64,000 nucleotides of DNA from Clostridium sp. Marseille-P3244 (lineage in GTDB: Bacteria > Bacillota > Clostridia > Lachnospirales > Lachnospiraceae). The position numbers and the translations under genes were made by a program. Location of the stretch: contig NZ_LT635549.1 in the NCBI RefSeq assembly GCF_900120155.1, positions 930,001-994,000 on the forward strand. The letters run 5' to 3'. Positions 17,043-26,800 of this stretch are shown piece after piece; position 1 is the stretch's first letter; each line of letters begins with the position of its first letter. Below the pieces are notes generated by a model, which was given only the letters and a program-made list of their open reading frames with translations, was not told where the DNA came from and made no database searches.

Positions 17043-18266
17043 ATGAAAAAAAATGTGATCGTAGGGCAGTCCGGAGGTCCTACAGCAGTAATCAACGCCA
17101 GCCTGTACGGAGTGGTGCGGGCTGCTCTTGAAAGAAAAGATTCTATTGGTTCGGTGTATGGGATGATCAACGGGATCGAGGGATTTTTAAACGGGCAGAT
17201 CATGGACATGGAGCCGCTGGAGATTTCAGGAGAGCTGAAGCTGATCCGGACTACCCCCGGTTCTTATCTGGGATCGTGCAGATACAAGCTTCCGGAGGAT
17301 CTGACAGATCCCGTCTATGAGAAATTGTTTCAAAGATTCGGGCAGTACGGGATCGGGTATTTCTTTTATATAGGAGGTAACGATTCCATGGACACGGTGA
17401 GCAAGCTTTCCCGGTATGCCGACAAGGCCGGAAGCGAAATCCGGTTTATCGGGATCCCAAAGACCATCGACAATGATCTTATGTATACAGATCATACGCC
17501 GGGGTTTGGGAGCGCGGCAAAGTATGTGGCTTCTACGGTCCGGGAGATCGCAGTGGACGCCGCCGTCTATGATAATAAAAGTTCTGTTACGATCGTAGAG
17601 ATTATGGGCAGGCATGCGGGATGGCTTACGGCAGCGGCGGCTCTGGCCAGAAAATGCGAAGGGGACAATCCGGTATTGATTTATCTGCCGGAAACCGCAT
17701 TTGATGAAGAGCAGTTTGTACGTGATGTTAAAAGGTCTCTGGAAACGGTCCCCAACCTGGTGGTGTGTATCTCGGAAGGGATCAATGACGGAAACGGGAC
17801 ATTTATCTGTGAGCGCTCCAGCAGTGTGGGAGTGGATACCTTTGGTCATAAGATGCTTACAGGTTCCGGAAAATATCTGGAAGAGCTTGTGAAGGAACAG
17901 CTGGGAGTCAAAGTCCGGTCCATTGAGCTGAATGTATGCCAGAGGTGTTCCTCCGCTATGCTGTCAGGCACGGATCAGGCCGAAGCCGAAGCGTCCGGCG
18001 CCCGGGGAGTTGAGCGGGCTCTTGAGGGAGAGACAGGAAAGATGATCGCGCTTGAGAGGCTTCCGGGAGAAGGATATCAGATCGAGTATAGGACAGAAGA
18101 CGTGGATCTGATCTGCAATCAGGAAAAGACGGTGCCGAAAGAGTGGATCTCAGAAAATGGATCTGATGTAAGGAGGGAATTTATTGACTATGCGCTGCCC
18201 TTAATCCAGGGAGAGGTATCAGTGCCCCGGGAAAACGGCCTTCCACTTTTTGCCTGGAGAAAGTAG
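17043..18266 (+). CDS. Pyrophosphate-dependent 6-phosphofructokinase
   Basis: A 407-residue phosphofructokinase family protein. The motif VGQSGGPTAVINAS binds phosphate, and PKTIDND holds the catalytic TIDND sequence. D114 in GGNDSMD and K140 in GIPKTIDND occupy the positions that distinguish PPi-dependent enzymes from ATP-dependent ones, which have glycine at both. The enzyme interconverts fructose 6-phosphate and fructose 1,6-bisphosphate in glycolysis. It is a single gene with AAGGAGGAGAC before the start. Confidence 0.9.
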   Translation: MKKNVIVGQSGGPTAVINASLYGVVRAALERKDSIGSVYGMINGIEGFLNGQIMDMEPLEISGELKLIRTTPGSYLGSCRYKLPEDLTDPVYEKLFQRFGQYGIGYFFYIGGNDSMDTVSKLSRYADKAGSEIRFIGIPKTIDNDLMYTDHTPGFGSAAKYVASTVREIAVDAAVYDNKSSVTIVEIMGRHAGWLTAAAALARKCEGDNPVLIYLPETAFDEEQFVRDVKRSLETVPNLVVCISEGINDGNGTFICERSSSVGVDTFGHKMLTGSGKYLEELVKEQLGVKVRSIELNVCQRCSSAMLSGTDQAEAEASGARGVERALEGETGKMIALERLPGEGYQIEYRTEDVDLICNQEKTVPKEWISENGSDVRREFIDYALPLIQGEVSVPRENGLPLFAWRK

Positions 18267-18384
18267 AGGTCGGCGACCGCATAATCAGGTTTTCTGCGCA
18301 TAAATATATACAGTATGCAGAATGTCTGTGTATGGATGCCGGGGAAAACGGCAGGAAATTATGAGTATGCGGGAGGAAGAGATA

Positions 18385-20124
18385 ATGAGCCAGAAGATGG
18401 AAAATATTTTAAATCTGGCCCTTGAAGCGACCCCTGAGGAACGAGAGCGCTCAGGAGAACTTGAAGTAGGGTATAATCCTGATACAAACGCCTGGGAAGT
18501 GATTGTCAAGTATTCCGGTTCTCTCGAAGAAGTGCGCGGCATTGCGGTGTCAGTGACCGAACTTCTGAACGGTTACGCAGTAGTCGTTATAGAGGAAGAA
18601 CGTCTGGAAGATCTGGCAGGACTGCCCCAGGTTGAATTTATCGAGAAGCCAAAGAGCCTGTATTTTCAGGCAGATGTGGGAAGAAGGGTATCCTGTATCG
18701 ATTCGGCACAGGCGCCTCCTTTCTCTCTGAGAGGAGAGGGAGTACTCATCGGTGTTGTGGACAGCGGGATCGATTATGAAAACGCGGCGTTTCGGAATAA
18801 TGACGGATCGACCCGTATTGTATCTCTGTGGGACCAGACGATCCAGGGCAGGCCCCCCGAAGGATACGCCTCCGGTACGGAATATACCAGGGAAGAAATC
18901 GACAGAGCGTTGTCAGAACCGGTACCCGAGGCGCGTTTCCGCGTAGTGCCCAGCAGAGACATCAGTGGGCACGGAACGGCAGTTGCCGGGATCGCGGCCG
19001 GAAACGGGGCAGGGAGCGCCGGAGGGCAGTACCGGGGGACAGCCCCGGAATCAGAATTGATCATAGTAAAACTGGGGGCTCCCCGCACCGAAGGATTTCC
19101 AAGGACAACAGAGTTGATGCAGGGAGTGGATTACGTCATCCGCAAGGCGCTTGAGCTGAAAAAACCTGTGGCTGTTAATATCAGCTTCGGAAATACGTAT
19201 GGTTCCCATGACGGGACTTCCCTGCTGGAGCGATTCCTCGATGATATATCAGATTCATGGAAAAATGTAATCTGCGTGGGCAGCGGAAACGAGGGAACAA
19301 GCGCGGGACACGCGGCCGGGACCATCCGCAGCGAAGAAGAGGAGACAGTCCAGTTTGCGGTCCAGAGTATGGAGCCGGCATTAAATATTCAAATATGGAA
19401 ATCCTATGTGGATGAAATAGATATTTCTATTGTCAGTCCTTCCGGTATGCGGACAGGACCGTTCCAGGAGATTCTTGGTCCTCAGAGATTTATTATGGGT
19501 GGCACAGAGCTTCTGATCTACTATGGAGAGCCAAAGCCGTACAGCGTCAAACAGGAGATTTATCTGTCGTTTATCCCGCGCGGATCCTATGTAGAAAGTG
19601 GTGTATGGAGGATCATCCTGACTCCCCGCAGGATCGTGGACGGCAGATATCAGATGTGGCTTCCCGCCCAGGCCGCTTTAAATACAGGCACCGCGTTTCT
19701 GCTGCCGTCCAGCTCTTCCACACTGACGATCCCATCCACGGCGTCTCTTGTAGTGACCGTGGCGGCTTATGATGCCCGGACGTTTTCTTATGCGGACTTT
19801 TCCGGCAGGGGGCCGGCTTCAGGGTATGAAGGGACTGGCGTTCCGAAGCCGGATCTGGCCGCGCCGGGAGTGGCAGTGACAGCTCCGGTTCCGGGAGGAA
19901 GCTACCGGGAGTTCAGCGGGACTTCATTTGCCACGCCCTTTGTGACCGGAAGTGCGGCACTTTTGATGGAGTGGGGGATCATCAGGGGAAACGATCCGTA
20001 TCTCTATGGTGAAAAAGTGAAGGCATATCTGCGCCGGGGCGCCCGTGAACTTCCCGGATATGAAGGATGGCCCAATGCTTTGCTGGGATATGGGACACTT
20101 TGTGTTCAGGACAGTATTCCATGA
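18385..20124 (+). CDS. S8 family subtilisin-like serine protease, Csp-like
   Basis: A 579-residue protein with the complete subtilase triad: D126 (GVVDSGIDY), H196 (SGHGTAVAGIAAGNG) and S514 (FSGTSFATPF), with oxyanion N302 in GSGNEG. About 110 N-terminal residues look like an inhibitory prodomain, and residues about 320-450 form an inserted beta domain as in the Csp germination proteases of clostridia. No signal peptide is seen, which also fits Csp-like proteins. A role in spore germination is an inference from domain layout and the sporulating host. ATG 18385 follows GGGAGGA. Confidence 0.85.
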   Translation: MSQKMENILNLALEATPEERERSGELEVGYNPDTNAWEVIVKYSGSLEEVRGIAVSVTELLNGYAVVVIEEERLEDLAGLPQVEFIEKPKSLYFQADVGRRVSCIDSAQAPPFSLRGEGVLIGVVDSGIDYENAAFRNNDGSTRIVSLWDQTIQGRPPEGYASGTEYTREEIDRALSEPVPEARFRVVPSRDISGHGTAVAGIAAGNGAGSAGGQYRGTAPESELIIVKLGAPRTEGFPRTTELMQGVDYVIRKALELKKPVAVNISFGNTYGSHDGTSLLERFLDDISDSWKNVICVGSGNEGTSAGHAAGTIRSEEEETVQFAVQSMEPALNIQIWKSYVDEIDISIVSPSGMRTGPFQEILGPQRFIMGGTELLIYYGEPKPYSVKQEIYLSFIPRGSYVESGVWRIILTPRRIVDGRYQMWLPAQAALNTGTAFLLPSSSSTLTIPSTASLVVTVAAYDARTFSYADFSGRGPASGYEGTGVPKPDLAAPGVAVTAPVPGGSYREFSGTSFATPFVTGSAALLMEWGIIRGNDPYLYGEKVKAYLRRGARELPGYEGWPNALLGYGTLCVQDSIP

Positions 20125-20220
20125 AAAACGATCATTTCCCCTGACAGTGGGGATGCGCGCCGGACAAATTTTTATTCCTGCGTGCTTTTATATGTGGTAG
20201 AATGAATAGGAAAAACGGGA

Positions 20221-22026
20221 GTGAAGAATTCAGGGAAAGCAGGACATAACGTGGGATCACTTTTTATCTATCTTAAGGATTATAAAAAAGAAACCATATT
20301 GGCGCCTCTGTTCAAAATGTTAGAGGCATCTTTTGAGCTGATGGTACCTCTTGTCATGGCTGCGGTCATAGACGTGGGGATTGCCGGGAAGGACAGGCTC
20401 TATATCATAAAAATGTGCCTGGTGTTAATCGCGCTGGGGCTGATCGGACTTGTCTGTTCCATTACAGCACAGTATTTTTCGGCAAGGGCGGCGGCAGGGT
20501 TCGGTACGGGAGTCCGCCATGCTCTGTTTGTCCATATTCAGGAACTGACATTTACGGATATGGATACTCTGGGAAGTTCCACTCTGATCACCCGTATGAC
20601 CAGTGATATCAATCAGGCTCAGTCAGGAGTCAATCTGATGCTTCGTCTGTTTTTGCGGTCACCTTTCATTGTATTCGGAGCTATGATCATGGCATTTACT
20701 GTGGATGCTGAGGCAGCGCTGATTTTTGTAGTGGTAATTCCGCTTCTCTCGGTGGTGGTATTCGGGCTCATGTTGATCACCATGCCTCTGTACCGAAAGG
20801 TGCAGTCAAATTTGGACAAGATACTGCTTACAACCCGGGAAAATCTTTCAGGCGTACGCGTGATACGGGCATTCAACAAACAAGAACCAGAAACCGAACG
20901 GTTTGAGCGGGAGAATAGGACACTGACAGACGCTCAGAAATTTGCAGGGCGTATTTCCGGGCTGATGAATCCTTTGACGTATGTGATTGTCAATGGGGGG
21001 ATCATAGCGCTGATCTATGCGGGAGCGATCCGGGTGGATGCGGGAAATCTGAGCCAGGGGCAGGTGGTGGCGCTGATCAACTATATGTCGCAGATCCTGG
21101 TGGAACTGGTGAAGCTCGCGAATCTGATCATTACCGTCACAAAAGCGGCGGCCTGCGCAAAGCGGATCCAGAGTGTGCTGAGCGTCCGTCCGGATATGGA
21201 ATGTGGCAGTCGTACATGGACAGAAGCCGGGGAGGAGAGCAGAACAGGCATCGACAGAACCGCAGCGGTTTCATCACAGGCTGCCGTGGAATTCTCTCAT
21301 GTGTCTCTGACTTACAGGGGAGCAGGAGGAGAGTCTCTGTCAGACATTAACTTCCGGGCAGAAAAGGGACAGATCATCGGTGTGATCGGAGGTACCGGTT
21401 CCGGGAAGTCGTCCCTGGTAAATCTGATCCCCAGGTTTTACGACGCGACCCGGGGAGAGATCAGGATCTTCGGAGCAGGGATCAAGGAATATGAGCCGGA
21501 CAGTCTGAGAAGTCATATCGGAGTAGTGCCGCAGAAAGCGGTGCTCTTTAAAGGGACGATCCGGGAAAATCTGCGATGGGGAAATGAAGACGCGACAGAA
21601 GAAGAACTGGAAGAAGCGCTTTGCCTTTCCCAGGCAAAAGAGTTCGTGGACGCAAAAGCAGAAGGCCTGGATTTCCAGATTGAGCAGGGGGGACAAAACC
21701 TGTCCGGGGGACAGAAACAAAGACTTACCATTGCCCGCGCGCTTGTCAGAAAACCGGAGATCCTGATCCTGGACGACAGTGCTTCTGCTCTGGATTACGC
21801 CACGGACGCGGCGCTCAGAGAGGCTATTGTGGGGATGAGAAAGAGACCTACGGTGTTTCTAGTCTCTCAAAGAGCGGCATCTGTGCAGTACGCAGATCAG
21901 ATCATTGTACTGGATGACGGAAGAATGGCGGGGATTGGGACCCATGACCATCTGATCAAAACCTGTCCGGAATACCAGGAGATCTATTACTCACAGTTCC
22001 CGGAGGAGGAGGTGTCAAATGGCTGA
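20221..22026 (+). CDS. ABC exporter subunit 1 (degenerate catalytic site)
   Basis: A 601-residue half-transporter: six-helix membrane domain (residues 1-320), then an ATPase domain with Walker A GGTGSGKSS, signature LSGGQKQR and Walker B ILILDDSASALD. The glutamate that normally follows the Walker B aspartate is replaced by D, as in the degenerate site of heterodimeric exporters such as BmrCD and TM287/288. The start is GTG 20221 with a weak ribosome site. Its end overlaps the partner gene by 8 bases. The pair probably exports drugs or lipids. Confidence 0.88.
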   Translation: MKNSGKAGHNVGSLFIYLKDYKKETILAPLFKMLEASFELMVPLVMAAVIDVGIAGKDRLYIIKMCLVLIALGLIGLVCSITAQYFSARAAAGFGTGVRHALFVHIQELTFTDMDTLGSSTLITRMTSDINQAQSGVNLMLRLFLRSPFIVFGAMIMAFTVDAEAALIFVVVIPLLSVVVFGLMLITMPLYRKVQSNLDKILLTTRENLSGVRVIRAFNKQEPETERFERENRTLTDAQKFAGRISGLMNPLTYVIVNGGIIALIYAGAIRVDAGNLSQGQVVALINYMSQILVELVKLANLIITVTKAAACAKRIQSVLSVRPDMECGSRTWTEAGEESRTGIDRTAAVSSQAAVEFSHVSLTYRGAGGESLSDINFRAEKGQIIGVIGGTGSGKSSLVNLIPRFYDATRGEIRIFGAGIKEYEPDSLRSHIGVVPQKAVLFKGTIRENLRWGNEDATEEELEEALCLSQAKEFVDAKAEGLDFQIEQGGQNLSGGQKQRLTIARALVRKPEILILDDSASALDYATDAALREAIVGMRKRPTVFLVSQRAASVQYADQIIVLDDGRMAGIGTHDHLIKTCPEYQEIYYSQFPEEEVSNG

Positions 22027-23806
22027 GATTAAACAGAATTCCGGACAAACAGAAGAGAACAAGAGGCAGGGCCAGACACTTCGAAAAGTATTCCGCAGAC
22101 TTGGCAGGTACAGGATCTTTGTTGTATTTTCAGTTCTTCTGGCTGCGGTATCTGTGGCATTGACTCTCTATATACCGAAGCTGACCGGGTATGCGGTAGA
22201 TGAGATCGTGGGACCGGGAAAGGTAGATTTCCCGGGGGTGTTCCGCGTTCTGATCCAGATTGGAGTGTGTACGCTGATCACTGCGCTGGCCCAGTGGCTT
22301 ATGAATGTATGCAATAATAAGATGACATATCAGATCGTACAGGATATCCGAAATGAAGCTTTCAGGAAAATCCAGATCCTGCCGCTGAAATATATCGACG
22401 GGCACCCCTATGGAGAAGTGGTCAGTAAAGTAATCGCCGACGTAGATCAGTTCGCTGACGGACTTCTGATGGGATTTACCCAGCTTTTTACCGGAATCGC
22501 GACGATCGCGGGGACTTTCGGATTTATGCTGTCAGTAAATGGGAAGATTACTTTTGTAGTGGTACTGATCACACCGGTTTCTTTCTTTGTGGCAAATTTT
22601 ATTGCAAAACGGACATTTGCGATGTTCCGGCTGCAGTCTGAAGTCAGAGGAGAACAGACAGGGCTTATTGATGAAATGATCGGCAATCAGAAAATTGTGC
22701 AGGCGTTCGGTCGTAGGAAACAGGTGACGGAGCAGTTTGATGAGATCAACGAGAGGCTTGGAAAAGCTTATTTAAGAGCCACATTTTTCTCGTCGATCAC
22801 AAATCCGTCCACACGGTTTGTCAACAGTCTGGTTTATACAGGAGTGGGGATCACAGGCGCTCTGGCAGTCATTAATGGATCGCTGACCGTGGGACAGCTC
22901 TCCAGTTTTTTGAGCTATGCAAACCAGTACACCAAGCCTTTTAACGAAATATCGGGAGTCGTTACAGAGTTTCAGAACGCAGTGGCCTGTGCCGGCAGGA
23001 TCTTTGACTTGATCGAGGAAGAACCTCAGACACCGGAGCCGGAAGGAGCAGTGGATCAAAGGAATATCAGTGGAACTGTAGACGCAAGAGATGTGTATTT
23101 TTCATATATTCCGGGACAGAGTCTGATCGAAAAATTCAATCTCAGTGTCCTGCCCGGACAGAGGATCGCCATTGTGGGCCCTACCGGGTGCGGCAAGACT
23201 ACACTGATCAACCTGCTGATGCGTTTCTATGATGTAAATGCCGGAAGTATCTCGGTGGACGGGATCGATATCAGGGAAATGACCCGCAGGAGCCTGCGGG
23301 CTGGATTTGGGATGGTACTGCAGGATACCTGGCTGAAGACAGGGACGATCCGTGAGAATATTGTGATGGGAAAACCAGATGCCACGGAAGAAGAAATGAT
23401 CGAGGCAGCGAAAGCCGCCCATATCCACAGCTTTATCCGGCGGCTTCCTGACGGGTATGACACCTGGATTACAGAGGACGGCGGAGGTCTGTCGCAGGGG
23501 CAGAAACAGCTTCTGTGTATCGCCAGAGTTATGTTGTTAAGACCACCTATGCTGATTCTGGATGAGGCCACTTCTTCTATTGATACCAGGACTGAACTGA
23601 AGGTGCAGGAGGCATTTGCCAGGCTGATGGAGGGCAGGACTACATTTATTGTAGCACACCGTCTGTCCACGATACGGGAGGCAGACCGGATCCTGGTAAT
23701 GAAAGACGGAAAGGTGATTGAACAGGGCACCCATGACTGTCTGCTCAAAGAGGGAGGCTTTTACCGGCATCTGTATGAGAGCCAGTGGAGCCATATTTCC
23801 GGATAA
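22019..23806 (+). CDS. ABC exporter subunit 2 (catalytic)
   Basis: A 595-residue half-transporter with a six-helix domain and an ATPase domain: Walker A GPTGCGKTT, signature LSQGQKQLL and Walker B MLILDEATSSID with a normal catalytic glutamate. The altered signature (LSQGQ) would face the degenerate Walker site of subunit 1. The canonical LSGGQ of subunit 1 faces this intact site, which is the expected arrangement of an asymmetric heterodimer. ATG 22019 follows GGAGGAGGTGTCAA, and the 8-bp overlap suggests coupled translation. Confidence 0.9.
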   Translation: MAEIKQNSGQTEENKRQGQTLRKVFRRLGRYRIFVVFSVLLAAVSVALTLYIPKLTGYAVDEIVGPGKVDFPGVFRVLIQIGVCTLITALAQWLMNVCNNKMTYQIVQDIRNEAFRKIQILPLKYIDGHPYGEVVSKVIADVDQFADGLLMGFTQLFTGIATIAGTFGFMLSVNGKITFVVVLITPVSFFVANFIAKRTFAMFRLQSEVRGEQTGLIDEMIGNQKIVQAFGRRKQVTEQFDEINERLGKAYLRATFFSSITNPSTRFVNSLVYTGVGITGALAVINGSLTVGQLSSFLSYANQYTKPFNEISGVVTEFQNAVACAGRIFDLIEEEPQTPEPEGAVDQRNISGTVDARDVYFSYIPGQSLIEKFNLSVLPGQRIAIVGPTGCGKTTLINLLMRFYDVNAGSISVDGIDIREMTRRSLRAGFGMVLQDTWLKTGTIRENIVMGKPDATEEEMIEAAKAAHIHSFIRRLPDGYDTWITEDGGGLSQGQKQLLCIARVMLLRPPMLILDEATSSIDTRTELKVQEAFARLMEGRTTFIVAHRLSTIREADRILVMKDGKVIEQGTHDCLLKEGGFYRHLYESQWSHISG

Positions 23807-23869
23807 ATCGAACCGGCGGCAGAGTAGTTATGCCATTGTGGGAGCGGAAGCACAGGAGGAAAGAAAGAT

Positions 23870-24382
23870 ATGGAAAAACTCAGTACATTGTGCTATATCG
23901 AGCGGGATGATAAATATCTCATGCTTCACCGCACGGTGAAAGAAAATGACGTAAACGAAGGAAAATGGATCGGTGTAGGAGGACATTTTGAATATGGAGA
24001 AAGTCCGGAAGAATGCCTGCTCAGGGAAGTGAAGGAGGAGACCGGATACACGCTGACTTCATGGAAATACCGGGGAATAGTGACTTTTGTATACGGCGAT
24101 GACATTGTGGAGTATATGTCCCTGTACACAGCGGATGAGTTTACCGGGGAACCGATTCCGTGCGACGAAGGAGAACTGGCATGGGTGGACAAGTCAGCGA
24201 TCGGGGACCTGGAGTTATGGGAGGGAGACAGGATCTTTTTTCATCTGCTGGATGAGAGAAGAGACTTTTTTTCTCTGAAACTGGTTTATGACACACAGGA
24301 TGAGCTCAAATATGCGGCTGTTGACGGGAAGTCTGTAAAACTTCCCTGGAGCCGGCCCGGCAGGCAGAAAGGAATCAGGTGA
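23870..24382 (+). CDS. Nudix hydrolase (MutT/8-oxo-dGTPase-like)
   Basis: A 170-residue protein with a full Nudix box, GHFEYGESPEECLLREVKEETGY (residues about 42-64), matching Gx5Ex7REUxEExGU. The N-terminus LSTLCYIERDDKYLMLHR resembles 8-oxo-dGTP diphosphatases of Firmicutes. The next gene, a nucleotidyltransferase related to NMN adenylyltransferases, starts 10 bases downstream. Nudix and NadM-type domains are fused in some bacteria, so a role in nicotinamide nucleotide metabolism is also possible. Confidence 0.85.
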   Translation: MEKLSTLCYIERDDKYLMLHRTVKENDVNEGKWIGVGGHFEYGESPEECLLREVKEETGYTLTSWKYRGIVTFVYGDDIVEYMSLYTADEFTGEPIPCDEGELAWVDKSAIGDLELWEGDRIFFHLLDERRDFFSLKLVYDTQDELKYAAVDGKSVKLPWSRPGRQKGIR

Positions 24383-24392
24383 AGACATAGTT

Positions 24393-24956
24393 ATGACAGA
24401 GACGGGAGTAATACATGGAAGATTTCAGGTACTTCATTTAAAACATATGGAATATGTCCTGGCGGCAAAAATGAGATGCAAAATCCTGTATGTAGGGATT
24501 ACACATCCGGATATCGTAACATATCCTGCGGCATCTCCTCTGGATCAGCACGGAACAGAGGACAGGGATAATCCTCTGTCATATTTTGAACGTTATGAGA
24601 TCATACGGGACGCGCTCCTTGATTTCGGGCTGAAGAGAACGGAGTTTGAGATTATACCGTTCCCGGTGAGCAGGCCGGATGTTCTGTTGAAGTATGTTCC
24701 ACGGAACGGGGTGTATTATATGAGTATCTGCGGAGAATGGGATGAAGAAAAATACCGGATCCTGACCTCTTTGGGGCTGAAAGTTGAAGTGCTCTGGAGG
24801 AGGAATGAAGAGGAGAAAGGTATTACAGGTACCCGGCTCAGAGAGATGATCGCCAGAGACGATAACTGGCAGCAGTATGTGCCGAAAACAGCCGTGTCTT
24901 ATATTACAGAGCACGAGATTGATCAGAGGATAAAACAATTGTATTATGTCGGATAA
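24393..24956 (+). CDS. NMN adenylyltransferase-like nucleotidyltransferase
   Basis: A 187-residue HxGH-superfamily nucleotidyltransferase. GVIHGRFQVLHLKHMEY carries the ATP-binding H15-x-x-H18 motif, here HLKH rather than the usual HxGH. GITGTRLREMI near residue 146 corresponds to the ISGTxxR motif. The closest recognised group is NadM-type nicotinamide-nucleotide adenylyltransferase. It is in an operon with the upstream Nudix gene. The substrate cannot be fixed from sequence, and a cytidylyltransferase is possible. Confidence 0.72.
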   Translation: MTETGVIHGRFQVLHLKHMEYVLAAKMRCKILYVGITHPDIVTYPAASPLDQHGTEDRDNPLSYFERYEIIRDALLDFGLKRTEFEIIPFPVSRPDVLLKYVPRNGVYYMSICGEWDEEKYRILTSLGLKVEVLWRRNEEEKGITGTRLREMIARDDNWQQYVPKTAVSYITEHEIDQRIKQLYYVG

Positions 24957-24961
24957 AACAA

Positions 24962-24990
24962 AAAACGCCGCAGGTATTTTCTGCGGCGTT
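24962..24990 (-). terminator. Terminator of the hemolysin III gene
   Basis: The stem AACGCCGCAG/CTGCGGCGTT (24964-24973 and 24981-24990) is flanked on its low-coordinate side by an A-run that reads TTTTTGTTTT on the minus strand. It lies nine bases past the stop of the minus-strand gene and faces the end of the plus-strand operon. Confidence 0.75.
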
Positions 24991-24998
24991 CGGTAACT

Positions 24999-25658
24999 TC
25001 AGGGAAGAAGAAAGGCATACATTACTACGAAATGGCAGACACTTCCGCCCATAACAAACAGGTGAAAGATCTCGTGACTGCCGAAGTTTTTGTGTCTGCT
25101 GTTGAAAATGGGAAGCTTCAGAGCGTATATTACGCCTCCCACGGTGTAGATGATACCTCCGGCCAGCAGCCAGCCGAAAGCGGCCGGAGACATATTGTTC
25201 AGGATCTGAGTAAAGGCCAGAACACAGGTCCATCCCATCCCGATATAAAGAACAGAAGAGATCCATTTCGGGCAATAGACCCAGAATGCTTTGATCAGGA
25301 TGCCGGCGATGGCAATGCCCCATACGACAGAAAGAAGGATGATGCCGGTTCTGCCTTTCAGTACGATAAGGCACACAGGAGTATAACTTCCCGCGATCAG
25401 GACAGAGATCATCATGTGATCGATCTTTTTCAGGATGGTATTAACTTTTTTCGAAATATCAAATGTATGGTAAGTTGTGCTTGCCGCATATAATAAAATC
25501 AGGCTTGCCGCGTAGATCGTCAGAGAGATAATGTAGACTCTGCTCGGTTCATGGGCTGCTTTTATCAACAGAGGAACTGCCGCGAATATTGCCATGAGCA
25601 TTCCGATAAAATGAGTAATGGCACTTCCGGGTTCCTTGATATGTGTTTTTTTCTCCAT
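24999..25658 (-). CDS. Hemolysin III / PAQR-family membrane protein
   Basis: A 219-residue integral membrane protein with seven hydrophobic helices and the family signatures ITHFIGMLMAIFA, AASTTYHTFD and the C-terminal GGSVCHFVVMYAF. Family members have conserved H, S and D residues for a metal-dependent hydrolase-like site. The bacterial role is uncertain, and the name comes from a Bacillus cereus toxin assay. ATG 25658 is preceded by GGAGGT. It is monocistronic with its own terminator. Confidence 0.85.
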   Translation of the reverse strand: MEKKTHIKEPGSAITHFIGMLMAIFAAVPLLIKAAHEPSRVYIISLTIYAASLILLYAASTTYHTFDISKKVNTILKKIDHMMISVLIAGSYTPVCLIVLKGRTGIILLSVVWGIAIAGILIKAFWVYCPKWISSVLYIGMGWTCVLAFTQILNNMSPAAFGWLLAGGIIYTVGGVIYALKLPIFNSRHKNFGSHEIFHLFVMGGSVCHFVVMYAFLLP

Positions 25659-25774
25659 AATATACGCACCTCCATGATGTCTGGAAAATAACAAGTAGTT
25701 TTTAAAACTATATTAAGCATATGCATATATTACATCAAGAATTCATAAAAATCAATATGAAATTGAGTTTTCAT

Positions 25775-25802
25775 AAAAAAGGATGGGGGATACCCCCCAT
25801 CC
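25775..25802 (-). terminator. Terminator of carbamate kinase gene
   Basis: The stem GGATGGGG/CCCCATCC (25795-25802 and 25781-25788 on the minus strand) is followed on that strand by six T residues (25780-25775). It overlaps the last base of the carbamate kinase stop codon. Confidence 0.85.
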
Positions 25803-26731
25803 TAACGGATCACAGTTCCGGTCTTTCCTTTCAGAGCGTCTTTTACTTTGTCAAAAGAAGTGATAAAAGCACATCGCCCCTTCCGTTTTTCAATAAATTC
25901 CACAGCTGCCCGAAATTTGGGAAGCATATTGTAAATGCCGAAATGGCCTTCTTCCATATAAGCTCTGGCCTGATCCACGGTGATCTCTCCAAGAGGCTCC
26001 TGGCCTTCCTTCCCCAGATTCAGATATACTTTTTCCACATTGGTCAGGATGATGAGCATGTCAGCATTGATGCCTTCTGCAAGTTTCCCCGCGGCCAGAT
26101 CCTTTTCTATAACAGCGCTGGCACCCTTCAGATGATTGTCCTGTTCCATTACGGGAATCCCGCCGCCTCCCGCGGCAACGACGATCTGATCCGCGTCCAG
26201 GAGAGCGTTGACAGCATCCAGTTCAACGATCCTGACCGGATTCGGAGCGGATACTACACGGCGAAAGCCTCTGCCCGGTTCCTCGATCACATAGTTACCT
26301 TTCTTCCGTTCTTCATTCGCTTCTTCCGCGTTCATGTAGCGTCCCAGGACTTTGGTCGGTGTATAGAACGCGTCGTCATAGGGATCTACGATCACCTGAG
26401 TAAGTATGGTGCTGACAGTCCGGTAGATCCCCCGGTCCAGCAGTTCCTCCCGGATGCCGTTCTGAAGGTCGTATCCGATATAACCCTGGCTCATGGCAGA
26501 GCAGACAGACATAGGCGCCGGAGTATATTCCGGATGGGCCTTTGCGAATTCATTCATGGCTGTGTGGATCATACCTACTTGAGGAGCATTGCTGTGTGTA
26601 ATGGCAACCTGATACCCTTCTTCGATCAGATCAGCAATACATTTCGCGGTATGTTTTACAGCGACTTTCTGCTCCGGAAGCGTGGTCCCCAGAGCACGGT
26701 GTCCAAGTGCTACAACAACTCGTTTTTTCAT
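25802..26731 (-). CDS. arcC: Carbamate kinase
   Basis: A 309-residue amino-acid-kinase-fold protein. It contains IVVAAGGGGIPV, the carbamate kinase active-site signature, and NADMLIILTNVEKV. The N-terminal loop, usually ALGGNAL, reads ALGHRALGTTLPEQ, a variant seen in clostridial members. The enzyme makes ATP from carbamoyl phosphate at the end of arginine, purine or allantoin breakdown. No ornithine carbamoyltransferase is adjacent, so the carbamoyl phosphate source is not known. ATG 26731 follows GGAGATCATC. Confidence 0.92.
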   Translation of the reverse strand: MKKRVVVALGHRALGTTLPEQKVAVKHTAKCIADLIEEGYQVAITHSNAPQVGMIHTAMNEFAKAHPEYTPAPMSVCSAMSQGYIGYDLQNGIREELLDRGIYRTVSTILTQVIVDPYDDAFYTPTKVLGRYMNAEEANEERKKGNYVIEEPGRGFRRVVSAPNPVRIVELDAVNALLDADQIVVAAGGGGIPVMEQDNHLKGASAVIEKDLAAGKLAEGINADMLIILTNVEKVYLNLGKEGQEPLGEITVDQARAYMEEGHFGIYNMLPKFRAAVEFIEKRKGRCAFITSFDKVKDALKGKTGTVIR

Positions 26732-26800
26732 GATGATCTCCAATCCGCCGCACAGGCGGCACAGTAATAAAGTAACTTACTAGAAAGTTTACTATTATTT

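Noticed and set aside
25721-26767. 348-codon plus-strand frame over carbamate kinase
   Set aside because: It mirrors the arcC gene and runs through its terminator; no protein-like features.
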